From the NCBI GenBank assembly GCA_019722365.1, contig JADFUC010001147.1, forward strand, positions 124,001-188,000: DNA of 64,000 bases, given 5' to 3'. Below, piece after piece: positions 33,150 through 45,560 of the stretch. The notes under the pieces were generated by a model. The model saw only the letters and a program-made list of their open reading frames with translations. It did no database searches and was not told the origin of the DNA. The stretch comes from Lithospermum erythrorhizon (Eukaryota; Streptophyta; Magnoliopsida; Boraginales; Boraginaceae). The translations under genes and the position numbers were made by a program. Each line of letters starts with the position of its first letter. The stretch's first letter is position 1.

Positions 33150-34232
33150 TTCAGGCTTCGATCCTTCACGAAAGCCATGTAGTCTTCATGACACTCAACC
33201 GCCTTTTCAACTACCTCAGCATGAACGTTTTTTCTTAGATTTTACCTTTCAGCGTTTAAATGCATCCCTTCCTTGTGGGCGTTGATGTTGGTATTTGATA
33301 TTATTTCACCTCCTTCACTAGCAAGCCCTCTCTCTTGAATCCATTACTACGATCTGTGAATCTGTTTATATTTAATCATATATTTTGGTTCATCTGAACA
33401 ACCTTCCATTCTTCCATTAAATTGAATTTACCATACATTGTCCTCCATGCCATTTCATAGGCTTTGTTAGAAAATAATCATCTTCGGACCAACCACACTA
33501 AGCCTTAGCTTTCTTAGCTGTCTATATGAACTTAATAAATTTATTAATCTTAATACGTAAATTGGCTCTTACATTATTTACTGGATCTTTCAGGACCACG
33601 TGGTGAATTTTGGTTGACAAATGCAATTATCGCATCCCAAAAGTACCCCGGTGAGAGACGTTCGATAGCTGAATCGACTGTATACCTCAACCAACCATTT
33701 ATAAGCAATTTGTTATGCTCAGTACTCCATGAATTATAAGTTCTACTACCACCGCATTTTTCGTTGTATTTAGTAGGAGAGCTCAACTTTCGCGTGAATT
33801 GTTCGGAGCCAGTCATCCCCAACAACTTCTGGAATTTGTTGTGTACGATACCCGGGGTAATTAGTTATACCCATGCTAGGTTCTTGCATACCACCACTAT
33901 AGCCATAGGGTGGAGGTGGTTGTCCATAAATAAGCATATAAAGATATTTCCTTGATACGGCATGTCCCCATTGGATCAAAATAAAGATGACATTGTGGTG
34001 GCATTAGAAGACATACCTAGAATTGATATTGAAGTCGGGCGTTGTTGCTTGGAATTGTTAGGATTGTTAAGATTGTTGGGTTGATGAAAATGAAATGAAG
34101 GATCCATAGTTCAAGCAGAAGATGGAGAAAATATAGCCTTAGATGGCGGCCAGTTGTTGTTGATGAAAATGTATTTGTTGGGTTGGTGATTAAAAAAGGA
34201 AACTGTTGGAATGAGAAGAGGGAAGTATCCAA
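33150..34232 (-). pseudogene. Harbinger-associated Myb/SANT-like protein remnant
   Basis: Minus-strand pieces in order include YGQPPPPYGYSGGMQEP (33850-33940), then a SANT-like segment (33590-33740) with WSTEHNKLLINGWLRYTVDS and YFWDAIIAFVNQNSPRGPERS. Further downstream (33420-33500) is SNKAYEMAWRTMYGKFNLME. This matches the layout of plant PIF/Harbinger ORF1 proteins, often annotated as glutathione S-transferase T3-like, which bind DNA and assist the nuclease. Frameshifts interrupt it. It is on the same strand as the nuclease remnant, supporting one original element. Confidence 0.75.
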
Positions 34233-34259
34233 AATATATAGAAATGTAAAATCATTTTT

Positions 34260-35990
34260 TTAATATATTGCTAATAATTGTTAGTCTTTGGAAGCAGGCG
34301 AGTCGAGATTATTGGAATGCAGGGGCTAGGCTAAATTAAACAAAAATACACACCTCTTATCACCTCTTTATGTAGCAGGCCAAAATTATCTATAAATCAT
34401 AATAATTATCTATAAACAAAAATGAGCATACCTCTTATGAAGCAAAAATACACGTTTATCTCTTGTGCCGTACCTCTTTCATTAACTTCTCCGGCCATTC
34501 AGCCGTGTCGGTGTTCGGCAGTAATAGCTTACCAGATCGATGCCGATACTACATATTATAAATATTATCTCTCACTTAATTATTAATGTTAGATTATTTT
34601 TTACTAATGTAATTATATTTCTTCTTAAAAAATTTATATTTATATTTTACTATATTTAATTAAATGAAATAAATTGATTATTTATTACTAATAATAAAGG
34701 ATCACCATTAAATGAAAGATTGGTGGACATTTATCTTAATCTCATGTAAAGATTGGGCTCATTATCAATTACAATGTTTGAAAAAACTTTGAGATAATGA
34801 TACACTAATGAAATCCTTTTCCATTTACAAATGCAAATACACACTGCCTTTAAGTATAAGGCCTTAATAAGGAACCAATCATTAAAACGATGGAGGAAAA
34901 TTATGATTTTATCATTAAATGCTAAAGATGCGCCTCATTTGAAGGAAAAGACAGGAAAAATCAATGTTCGTCACCACAGAGGCAAAAGACCTCTTATATC
35001 TGGAACAAATATAATATTAGGATTTTATCATGAAAAATGCATTTTATATAAGTGAAATCTCTTGAGATTTTATTCATGACTCACATGAAGGGAAAAACAA
35101 AGTCCAATGCCTATATAAACACTGGTGCTATAACACTCCAAACAGTGTCAACTACAAACTTGAAATTACTATTTTACCACCCTTCTATTTATAAGTATAA
35201 TGACAAAGAAGTTTCATTAGAGGTAAAATACTCATTTCATTAATTAATTTTACTGTTTCAGTGTGCTTTTAGTCCTACTCCTATATAACCCCCGGGCCAC
35301 ATTATACATTTATACTCATCATACAGACATACACAAAGAAATACGAATTAATAAATAAAAATATCAAGGCACTAAGAAGATCAAATTCCGTGAAGAAATT
35401 AGTTGATCCCTTAAGGCTACACAAAACTAGTTTAGAATTTGTGTCCAAAATACAAGGTTGGAGATCATGCGAGTTGATCACTATTGAGAATATGAGTTAT
35501 AATATCTAATGAAAAATGGATCAACTATTATTTTAACATATTCCATAATTCAATATTTACATGATAATTTTAATTTAACATATGATTATGTATCTTCTTT
35601 CGAAAAATTAGAATTTTGTTCTAACCATTTTTTAGAAACAAAATGCTTTTCTATCTCACTTGAGTCTTTTTGCACTCAGCAGTAATGATTCATTGGAGTC
35701 TATATTTCTCTCTTTGCTCTCAGCTTATTCAAGAACCCAAAACTACATAAAATCAAAAGTTCAAACATAAAATCAAAAGTCTCACAAAAGTACCTACCCC
35801 TACCCCACAAATTGTACTCTGTATATAAGGTGGACAGTTTCATCTCTTTTTCTCTGCATATGATAACTTCTGCAATACCACATAATCAGATCAGAAAGTC
35901 TTGTGTCTCAAATCCCAATATATGAGTACATACACCAACAACGAGAAAACTGTCACCAACTATTTTCTTTTTCCTCTCTCTTAATTAACC
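34260..35990. other. Intergenic sequence upstream of the KNOX gene
   Basis: No convincing gene. The segment at 34700-35300 is slightly less AT-rich, with two TATA-like strings (ctatataaac near 35112, ctatataacc near 35281) and small unsupported ORFs. It may be a promoter-bearing repeat. Confidence 0.4.
35822..35828 (+). promoter_or_regulatory. Possible TATA box of the KNAT7-like gene
   Basis: TATATAA followed by a pyrimidine-rich leader (ctctttttctctgc). Use of this site would give a 5' UTR of about 700 nt spanning the duplicated segments at 35999-36518, unless a leader intron is removed. Confidence 0.35.
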
Positions 35991-35998
35991 ATTCATAC

Positions 35999-36518
35999 AG
36001 TACTTTCATGTACTTATATCTCACAATTTTATCATTTCATCACATCAAAATTTCATCCATAGACTATAGTACCTAAGGTACCTTCTTTAGGTCTCTCTTT
36101 TTTTTAAAAAAAAATCGATCATTACAATACTCGAAACTGATGATATCTTGTCATTAGTAATATTTTTTAGTTATTAGGCAAAGCTAGTGGTTTGTTTGGT
36201 TGAATATTGCAAAGGGTAGTACTTTCATCAACTCCATGTACTTACATCTCAACAATTTAATCGGTTCATCACATCAAAAATCTCAATTCTCATCTATAGT
36301 ACCTAAAGATACCTTCTTGTGGTCCTAAACTTCAAACTTCAAGCTTCAAAGCCCCATCAACTTCATCTCCCCCCTTCCCCTCTCATTTCTTTAGGTCTCT
36401 CTTTTAAAAAAAAAATTGATCATTGCAAGACTCGAACATGATATCTTGTCATTACGAGTAATATTCCATACTTATTAGGCTAAGCTAGTGGGTTGTTTGG
36501 TTAAATATTGCAAAGGGT
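35999..36518. repeat. Tandem duplication in the KNAT7-like 5' region
   Basis: Copy 1 (35999-36217) and copy 2 (36218-36518) share agtactttcat, atagtacctaa, ctttaggtctctctttt, an A-run, gatatcttgtcatta and a closing aatattgcaaagggt. Copy 2 carries roughly 85 bp of additional sequence in the middle. The duplication ends 31 bp before the start codon. Confidence 0.85.
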
Positions 36519-36549
36519 ACTTTATAAATTTCTTATTTCATAAAAAAAA

Positions 36550-39500
36550 ATGCAAGAACCAAGTTTAGGTATGACGGGGTCAAGTGGTGAGGTAGTGAAG
36601 GGGGAGATAGTTGGTCACCCTTTGTATTCGCAGCTCCTTTCAGCTCATGTAGATTGTTTACGTGTAGCAACACCTATTGATCAGCTTCCTCTTATTGATA
36701 CTCAGCTTTCTCAGTCTCATAATCTCATCAGCTCATATGCTTCAAACCAACAACAGAATGCTTTTTCACCTCAAGAAAGACAGGAGCTTGATGATTTCTT
36801 GGTTTGTTTTTCTTTTTTGGATCACTTAGGGGTTATGTATATAATATAGATTACTTCTTTTCATCATTTGCTATTGTTTGTTTGCCTTTTCATGTCATAT
36901 ATCGAGTCAAAAAATTTATATTAATGATTCTTGGATATAACAAAATATATCAAAATGGTATATTAGACTACATGTGCATTTTATTTATTTATTGTGAAGT
37001 AGTAGATGCGACTGGCAGATCGACTTCGGAAGCTTGACACAAGTTGTTGTCATATATAGGGTAAACTATCCCACCACTACTTTTATCGCTTTTAGGCGGG
37101 AGTCTTCGAAGGGAATTGAGACATTGTTAATGTAATATTATTGTTTGTTTGCTTGTCATTTTGTCAAGTGAAAATTGAAACTTCATGTATACTCCTGGTT
37201 TGGTTTTGATTTTAACAGATGGGTTGTGTGAATATACAGGAACAGTACTTGTTGGTTCTGTGTTCTTTCAAAGAACAGCTACAGCAACATGTCAGGGTCC
37301 ATGCGGTTGAAGCAGTCATGGTTTGCCGTGATATAGAGCAGAATTTACAATCTTTAACTGGTAAAAACTCAGTTACTTTGGTTCATAGACTTTGATTTTT
37401 CATATTATGTCCTATTCTTGAAATGAATTAGTAGTGTAAAAGTAGGTAAACTGTCTGATGTTAATATAATATGACTATGTATTACTATAGTCATAGTATT
37501 GGTGATGATAGGATAGGAGAAACCAACTTGGAGGTTTTTGCAGGTTTGTGTAATTGTGTTACAGTACACCTAGAAGTGGGTACATTGGGGCCTACTTGGA
37601 TGCTGTACTTTATAGTTAAGATGGTTCAATTAGTTGGTATGTGATGATGACTTATGAAGGAAACTGGGTCACATACTCACATCAAACTTACAACAACTGG
37701 TTGATGAGTGCATTTGGAATATTTTGATTCCATAATTTATGCCCTTTGTCCTGATTGATTGCTTCTTGACAATGGGGTTAAATTTTTTTCATAACCACAG
37801 TAATTAGCTTTCTCCAATTCTAGGATTCATTTCTTTAAATAAAATATAATCTTATGTTGAAAGATTAAGAAGCAGAGTCAACTAAGTATGAGTAGGCTTT
37901 TTCTTGCACTTCAAAGAAGTAAGTCAAGTAACCTATATATATGGAACTCAATGATGTGAATTCAGTTCCATGGATACTTAAATAGTATACCTTTTATAGT
38001 TGGTGGCATTGATTTTTAGCAACCATATAAGGATTCTTTGATTGCAATGTCCTTATCATAAAAGTCCCAAAAGTAATGCTTGTTTGTTGCATGATATATT
38101 ACGTAAACATAATTGGATCTTATAATGATGCTTACCTGTTTAAGGCACTATTGTATCCCCACATGGACCAAATTCATAATGTGGGCGAAACAATTCATTT
38201 GTTGGGGTCTTAAGAAGGTTAAACCTACTGACAAATAAAGTTTACAGTAATAACAGGACGAACCAGCATAAAGAGATCTTTATGCGTTGCCATTGACTGA
38301 TTAAACGGGTGGAGTTTGCGGGGGTCAAATTAATAACACATATATATCCATGAGGAGATAGGAAAAGATAGCTTTGTGTGCTTAAAATGGTGCATGGAAA
38401 CATTCTTCTCATATAAGTCGTACCTGATAGGTGTCTAGAATCTTTGTAGTCTTAAGAAGCAGAGTCAACTAAGTATGATAGGTGTCTAGAATCTTTGTCA
38501 CCCTAATGGCCCTAAGTACTGTCTTAACGAGCCATTTTTATCTCCTTTAAAGACTATAAAGTTCTTGGTGATGAAGTATGAATTTTATAGTCAACTCATG
38601 GATGACGTGCTTGTTCGGTCAAAAGAGAACCTACAAAATAAAAGGAGGCGCACCTCCCGTTAACACTCAGGCAAGGCATTGGTATAATGTGTGTAATAGG
38701 CATGCAAAAGCATAAATTACGAATTGAAAGATCATACCTTGTACCTTGAGGCCCTTTTATAGAATGGAGAGTGTGGTCTCTTTTATGTTGTGAGTGATGT
38801 GGGAGAAAGTTAGGTAGTTATGTCTTCTCCTCTTTATCATTTGGGATGGAGCCTTTGGCAAGTAATCAATCGTCATCTTTGAAACCGCATCTTCTTCAAT
38901 ACTTGACGATTTACGATCTTGGTGCCTATAAACTCTCCGTATGTAGTTTCTAATGATCCATAGCTTGCCCGCTCAATCTGTAGATAGCTGTCCCGAAATT
39001 CTTTTTAATTGAGTTAGGATGCGTACCATGTTACATCATAGCATCTCTGCTTTTCGCTTATGAAGTTCTCTGTTTGTCTCCAGGTTTAAGTTTGTAATCT
39101 AGTTTATGTCCCTTTAAGAAAATGTACTAAATTCTTTCTTATTGAGAAACAAAGAAATCCATTCGTTCCCTTCTTTGATAGGCTGTGCTACATAAATTAG
39201 TCAGTATATAAATTGAGACTCGGTGTTTTACAGCTCTAGGCTTTTATGGTAGAAATTGTTGTGGGTTGTGCCTCACCGCAGTCACTAACGTGATTATTGA
39301 ACTAAAGCACCAGGAGGAAGATAGTAGAGATCCTTTTTGTCATTTTTTGAATGTTAAGAATGTTTGTTACTGCAGTAGAAAAAATGGTCATGACATTCTG
39401 TTACTCTAATGGACTTGATCATGGAGCCCTACAGATTGGTACCAGAAGAAACACAAGCAGCATATTGATACTTGAAATATTAACTGGTCTCTTTTGTTGG

Positions 39501-40937
39501 ATAACTTGGACAATTTCCAGATAACCAATTATCCTAATAACTAAATTTTGTAGATACATTTTTAGCTAACAATCTCAGAATATTAAGTAACCAAAAAAAT
39601 GATTGAGAAACTAAGAATTTTATCAAGATATTATCTCACTAATCGATTTTCTTGAACCAGATCAAACACATAGTTTGTTGAAGTTGTGACAATTAGTTAT
39701 GATGTTACAAAATCTTATCTTGAATTTATCATATGGCCAACACTCAGGATTATAATGTGAAAAAGCAATGATTATAAATAAATATGCTTCCGACTCTCCT
39801 TAGGAGCAACTCTTGGAGAAGGAACAGGTGCAACTATGTCAGATGATGAGGATGAGCTGCTGCCAGATTTCTCATTGGATCAATCAGGAGCATCTGAGGC
39901 GCATGACATGATGGGACTTGGTCCATTGCTTCCAACAGAATCAGAGAGAACTTTGATGGATCGAGTGCGACAGGAACTAAAGCTTGAGCTCAAACAGGTA
40001 AAATCTTTTGAGATATCTTGATGAACATATGCATATTAGTATTCGATAGCTAACAACCATGTCGAGAGTTTTGATATAAGAAATATCAGACCACGAATCT
40101 GCAGTAACCAAAAAATACATCTTTCTTTACTAACATCTGTTACAATGCAGGGATTCAGGTCGAAAATCGAAGACGTGAGAGAGGAAATATTGAGGAAGAG
40201 AAGGGCTGGAAAATTACCAGGTGATACCACATCAGTGTTAAAGAACTGGTGGCAGGAACACTCAAAGTGGCCATACCCAACTGTAAGCTACTTAAAAAAG
40301 GTTGCAAAGTGTATTTAGACAAACGTCTCAATTTTTTTAACTTGTTTTAACAACTAATTTATGAATTGATCCAAAACATGATGCAAAATGTCATAAAAAT
40401 CAACTTTTTAGTTGAGGCTCGAAGAGCTAATTGTTTATTTGGTGGGAATAGTGGGCCAGAGTTGCGGATTTAGTCTGCTTGAATCTTTCGCGTTGTAGGT
40501 TGATACCAGAGTGAGTGCAAATATGATCTTCGAAGTGGCAATTTGCCAGCGTTGTTATATTTTTACGTTAAAAAGCGAGGATGAATGTCTGATATTTGTT
40601 ATGTTGTCGACAAATGTGCGACATTTCTATTCTTTCGGTAGCACTTGTAATAGTGTAGCTATTTGGATTAAGCTGGCTTGATCACATTATTTGGGATAAA
40701 TCATCAATTACCGTAAAAAAAATTGCAAAAGAAAGAAAAACTTCAGCTCTGGTTAACAGTCTCAAGTTAAATCGAGTTTCGGATACATACGTGCAGGAAG
40801 ATGACAAGGCAAAGCTTGTGGAAGATACAGGATTGCAGCTAAAGCAAATAAACAATTGGTTCATCAATCAAAGGAAGCGCAACTGGCATAGCAACTCACA
40901 ATCTGCGATGTCCTTGAAGTCCAAACGCAAGCGATAG
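36550..40937 (+). CDS. KNAT7: Class II KNOX homeodomain protein, KNAT7-like
   Basis: Five exons (36550-36801, 37240-37360, 39804-39997, 40151-40282, 40797-40937), all GT-AG and in phase, give 279 residues; Arabidopsis KNAT7 is about 291. KNOX1 is at about 20-62 ([23 protein letters not shown]) and KNOX2 at about 76-124 ([19 protein letters not shown]). A linker with [12 protein letters not shown] and [14 protein letters not shown] residues follows. The ELK domain ([14 protein letters not shown]) is at about 180-200. The TALE homeodomain (about 202-265) has the PYP loop extension at 230-232 and helix 3 [15 protein letters not shown]7 orthologues are nuclear regulators, mostly repressors, of secondary cell wall formation that act with BEL1-like, MYB and OFP proteins; that role is inferred here. 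Intron 2 is 2.4 kb and holds repeat debris. Confidence 0.95.
37361..39803 (+). other. KNAT7-like intron 2 with retroelement debris
   Basis: No gene inside. A minus-strand TATA-like ctataaaagggcctcaaggt near 38760 and the surrounding more GC-balanced 38130-39000 recall a decayed LTR. A templated-insertion footprint lies at 38426-38498. Confidence 0.4.
38426..38498 (+). repeat. Split duplication with templated filler
   Basis: A 22-bp sequence (gataggtgtctagaatcttt plus gt) occurs at 38426-38447 and 38477-38498. Between them, 38452-38478 is a 27-bp exact copy of 37865-37891 (ttaagaagcagagtcaacta and following bases). Confidence 0.8.
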
Positions 40938-41149
40938 ATCATTCACATCAAACCTTTTGCAGAGAGAACTTATAACTAATGGTTAGGTAATCGAGATTGA
41001 ATTATTTTGCACAGACGTTTTCGAAAATGCAGAAATACTTGTAATGACATGACTGGTAGATTAGGCATCAATGTACTATATATCTGTTTTTAACATGACT
41101 TATACATCTTCTTGTAGCTTTTCTCCCTTTGAATAAGATAGTCGTGTTT

Positions 41150-41390
41150 ATTATACTCACTGCATCATGAATTGTCAAACTTTCTTATTTTTGTTAAATC
41201 TCTTGGCTTTTATTATTATATATTTTTGTTTGTATTGTATAATCTTGATGAAAATTATATCAATGAAAATTACATTTAATTTCTTTCAATTAATATATTT
41301 TTATAAGATATTATCTGGCCAAATAAATATATTTAAGGTCGAAGTTCGAAGATGAGCAAAATTTAAAAGTAGACCCGTCTTTGTGGAAGG
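41150..41390. mobile_element. MITE related to the one in YTH intron 1
   Basis: Shares attgtcaaactttcttatt, a gtttgtattgtataat block, tatcaatg and a terminal ccgtctttgtgg with 12674-12922, in the same order. The ends are eroded. It lies just beyond the KNAT7-like 3' UTR. Confidence 0.6.
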
Positions 41391-41501
41391 ACAATATTAT
41401 TAATTGGATAATATAGACTTGGGCCCGTAAGGTTTATGAGTGATGATGTATATATTTTGTCTAAACGTTATTTTCTCGTCAAAAGTTATTGATATAACGC
41501 G
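41391..41501 (+). repeat. Copia 5' LTR
   Basis: Matches the 3' copy over attattaattggataatata, cttgggc, tttatgagt and gatgtatatatttt. Its start is uncertain because it abuts a MITE. Confidence 0.65.
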
Positions 41502-41517
41502 TGGTATTATAGAGAGC
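41502..41517 (+). other. Copia primer-binding site
   Basis: TGGTATTATAGAGAGCC directly follows the LTR and resembles the usual TGGTATCAGAGCC complementary to initiator tRNA-Met, with a small insertion and substitution. Confidence 0.6.
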
Positions 41518-41619
41518 CAAAAAAAGAAGCCATAGCCTCCTACAAATAAAAAAAAAAGCCGGGTATTTATCGGAGAAAGTGACCCCTGTACCATTATTAT
41601 CTAGGATCGTCGACAATCC

Positions 41620-42290
41620 GGGTAACATGATTGAATGCAGTGAACTTCATGCGATTATGAACAATGGGCTCGTTCGATGCGTTTGTCTCTGCGAGGTAGA
41701 CGTAAATTTGGATTTATTGATGGCACTATTCGTAAACCCACGAACCCGACACATCTTTGCGATTGGGATGCAGTTCAGTCGACTTTAGTGCAATGGATTA
41801 TGAACACCATTGATGACTCTCAGAAGGCTATGATTCCGTATTTTGAGGAGGCGAAACCGTTGTGGGATTTATTGCAGAGACGGTTTCTGATCGATGCTTG
41901 AACACTTATGAGCATGAATTGAGCGGCAATTATGCACTACAAAGCAGTTATCAGCGTATAGTATCGCGACTTTCTTTGGGAAGCGTATAGGATGAACTTC
42001 GTAAGAAGAAGAATGCAGTCCGGTTCTACGTGTGTTTGTGGAATGAGCGAGGAATTTATGAAACAACGTGATGAGGAGAAGTTTCATGATTTTTTATCTG
42101 GGATTAATCAAGAACGATTTGGGCATCTCCGTTCTCAGTTGTTGGCGCAGGATCCGTTGCCTACTTTGGATTGGGCATATAAAGCAATGAATCAAGAGGA
42201 GCAACTTCAGAAAAGCGCTTGATCGGTGGTGCTTATGATAATCCAACCCGATGTCATGACTTTTTGCGATTAAACCTCGGTTTCTTCCTA
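41620..42290 (+). pseudogene. Copia gag remnant
   Basis: Reads across frames with RRKFGFIDGTIRKP, CDWDAVQSTLVQWIMNTIDD, YFEEAKPLWDLLQRRF and then EEKFHDFLSGINQERFGHLR followed by LLAQDPLPTLDWAY. These are typical of plant copia gag (UBN2/Retrotran_gag type). Two or more shifts separate the blocks. Confidence 0.85.
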
Positions 42291-42549
42291 ATGTAACTTG
42301 TACTTTTGCAATCGGGTGGGTCATGAAGAATCGACTTGTTTTGGTAGCCGCAGTTCAGTGGTGGGGGATAGGCCCCAAGTCCGAGGCTCCCAGCCCGAGC
42401 AGCAGGCGGCCCGTCACATGGCGATCGTGGCTGCGAGGGCAAGCCCTCTGATTTTCGAAGAGCGAAATTCTTAACTTCCGGTCTTGATTCCAGGTATTTG
42501 GGTGTGATTCGACGAGATACAGCAATTGCTCTCTGTTGGGTACTACACA

Positions 42550-43160
42550 AATGATCGACTTGAAAGTGAGTTTTCTTCGATTAGAGTGGCTTATCGATCA
42601 CGGTGCCTCGAATCGTATTACAGTATCTGTCTTTATTATCCGATTTATGTGATATGCCTTTATGTACGGTTGGTTTACCTGATGGGAATAGAGTTGTTTC
42701 TAAGATATATGGCACGGTTCGATTATCCAGTTCTTTGGTTCTGCGTAATGTTTATTATGTTCTGATTTTTTGTGTAATCTGATATCTGTTTTCCATTTGA
42801 CGGATGATATTATTTGTGTGATGCCAATTTGTGTTTACTCGGTTGTCTTACTCTGGAGACCTTTCGAGGACATTTATTGGACTCGGTGAAAACAGAGGTC
42901 TTATTATAGAGGCGATTTAATGTTCGGGTGAATCACGGTGGTTGCTCGGCGAATCAATTTTTGTGGCGTCAACGATTGGGACATCCGTCAATTAAGATCG
43001 TCTTGAACACTTCGCCCAATTTTTATGTCTAGTGATAGTTTGAATAAGACTTTTGTGATGTGTCTTTAATAGGGCAAAAAGCGAGTCGTGATTGTTTTAT
43101 GTTAAGTGACAATAAGCGGGTTTTCCTTTTGAATTATTACGTTGTGATGCTTGTTAGGTG
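42550..43160 (+). pseudogene. Copia protease and pre-integrase remnant
   Basis: EWLIDHGASNRITVS near 42583 matches the protease active-site region, where the expected D-S-G is D-H-G. Near 42960-43140 shifted pieces resemble the GAG-pre-integrase domain: RQRLGHPSIKI, then RDCFMLSDNKR and LLRCDAC. Here the copia sequence stops. Confidence 0.7.
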
Positions 43161-44712
43161 CTGCTACTAGAAATACGAGCAAAAGAGACGCCCGTCCGAA
43201 ATAAGAACCGTCTCTGTTGTCAATTGGAGACGGGATGGAGTCGAGAACCACCAGCTTTTATGGATACCACAAATAAATACCCGACTCCATTCCATTCAAA
43301 ACTCGACCCGCGTATTTTGAGACTTGATAAACTCATTGCGTCTCGAAACACCGGCGCAACCCGTCTGCATTGCCGACTTCGTTCCGACTCCTCTGAACGG
43401 CGCTGACCGTACTTAGCATGACCGTCTCGAGCCGTGCTCCATAAACCCATTGCCAAACCTTACTCCCGTTTTAGCAGGCGGAAAACCCGACTCCGCACGT
43501 AGGCAGGCTGGGCCGACTCGCTCGATGTAAGCGCAATCGACTCCCGGCCGTACCATGTTGAAATCCGACTCTGGTAGAATGACTCGAACCCGTCTCTGTT
43601 GCGACTCGTATATACCCGACTGGGCCGACTTCGAATTCGAAGGCCGGATCACGAGAATTCAAACTCACAATGAGACCGTGCCAGTGTCGGCGGCGTTTTA
43701 CGCAATTTTATAAAAAAAGCTGACCCGGTTCTTTGATAACATGCGGCAGCGAGTACGCCAGCTACAAAAACGTCGAAATGATAAAAACAAATATCGAAAG
43801 ATTGATTAAATGGCTTCGTACAAAGCAAAATATAAAAACATCAAAGATTCAAATATAAATATAATAATTTCATAGAACAAATACATAGTAAACATGTATT
43901 CATATATAAACATCAAACATTAATTCATATAAGCATCCAAGCGTCAAACTAATTCATAAACATCAAACATTAATTTATATAAACAAATTGAACATTCGAC
44001 CTAAAATTAAAAATAAAAACCAAATTACCTATTTCAAACTTGAATATAGTATTTCTCTACAACAAAAGTAACAAATATAAATTACAAATATATTAACAAA
44101 TATAAATGACATCTGAAATAAAAATTGATTCAAAGTATTAATCATTTACCTCTTTAAAGTGACTACAAAATAAAATAAAATTTAATGTTAGTAAACGATA
44201 AAATTATGGAAATAGAGAATTAACATAAAAAAAGATGATATTATGTGGTGGGTTGGGAAAAAAATGGTTGGAATGATGATAATGTGAGATATATATAGGG
44301 AATGAGATGCAGATCTGTGCAATCCCGTCTCCATTTGAAAGTTGTTCTTTTGAATTTCCCTCAATTTTGTAGGAGGGGAAATGAAGTTGAAAAGCCGAAT
44401 CCATCCGTCCGTTTTTCACGTACGTCTCGATCACGTCTCCGTTACGTAAAGAATTAATGCGAGACATTTATTCGAAGCCCGTCTCATCTTGTCTACATCC
44501 CGACTACATAAGAGTGAGAGCTGCGGAAAAAAAGATACGGTTTCTGAGCCAAACTCCTGTTATAAACCTGATGAAGAAGCGATATCATGCTCCGCGGTTT
44601 TTGAAACATGATACGATAAGCGTATTAAATACAAAATACACCCACTACGCTCATTGTGCGTTTGATATGAAGTTTAATACAAAGTGCAAATTACTATGAA
44701 AAAACTTGTAAC

Positions 44713-45560
44713 TTAAAATATTTGACTACTAATATTAGATCCGAGGTAAATTATTTCACCATCATCGTCATGAAGCAGCGTTCGGGATAGTACGACTAAA
44801 TAATCCGAACCATCTCCCGTAATCGGATACCACGTAGGTAGTCCTCTTAGCAAACAACAAAAGCGCCCGGTTCCAGCAGCGGCGTCATTGATTAGGTCAG
44901 CCAAGGAGCAGGAGGAGGTTGTTGTTGTACTTTGGAGAAGACTCTATGGCCCCGATTATCCAAGCGGAGACATCCACGGCTGCATATGAGTCCAATCGAC
45001 TGGAAGCTTCTGTGTTCGATTTCGTTTCGACGCTGCTTGTCTATGATCTCGGCTGCGTGATACATAGCGGATATAGTATACTTGTTGTGCAGGATGCTAG
45101 GATAAGCAGTGCATCTTTTTCTCCTTTTGTGTTTGATTTGAACGTTTTCCATTCTTCGGACCATTCAGCTATGCATATGCGATTATCACGAAACTTGACA
45201 TAACCCGATGCGTTACGTAACCCTTCATCATAAACAACGTGCCGGTAAGAATGCATCCAGAACAAATTCTCACCGCTGATGATGAACCCGTATTGGAATA
45301 TCCTCAACCAAAACCATTACTAATCCAATGTAACTCAACTTCAACTTTCTTCCGACACATTTCTATTTTGACACCTTCGACACGGACATCTTATCCGGAA
45401 CAATATCATTGGCCAAGAATGATTTTAGCAACATCCATAAATTCCAATACACATTTCGTATATTAAATGCGTGAACCTTTGTGCTCTGCCGATAACGATT
45501 AATATACATCCAAAAACGATCTTGAGCCATTGTAAATAAATGTATTGAAATTAAATTAGT
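44713..45560 (-). pseudogene. Weak TNP2-like C-terminal remnant
   Basis: The minus strand holds open stretches, including one near 45440-45530 beginning MAQDRFWMYINRYRQSTKVH. Another (45041-45307) has FWMHSYRHVVYDEGLRNASG and AEWSEEWKTF and ends KDALLILASCTTSILYP. The last resembles the ILASQA-VFYV region near the TNP2 C-terminus. The identification is tentative; I am more confident that it is coding-derived than of its family. Confidence 0.35.

Noticed and set aside
34831..35243. Two adjacent plus-strand ORFs of 63-74 codons
   Set aside because: No motif, no splice links and atypical composition. A promoter-bearing repeat is an alternative that I could not establish.
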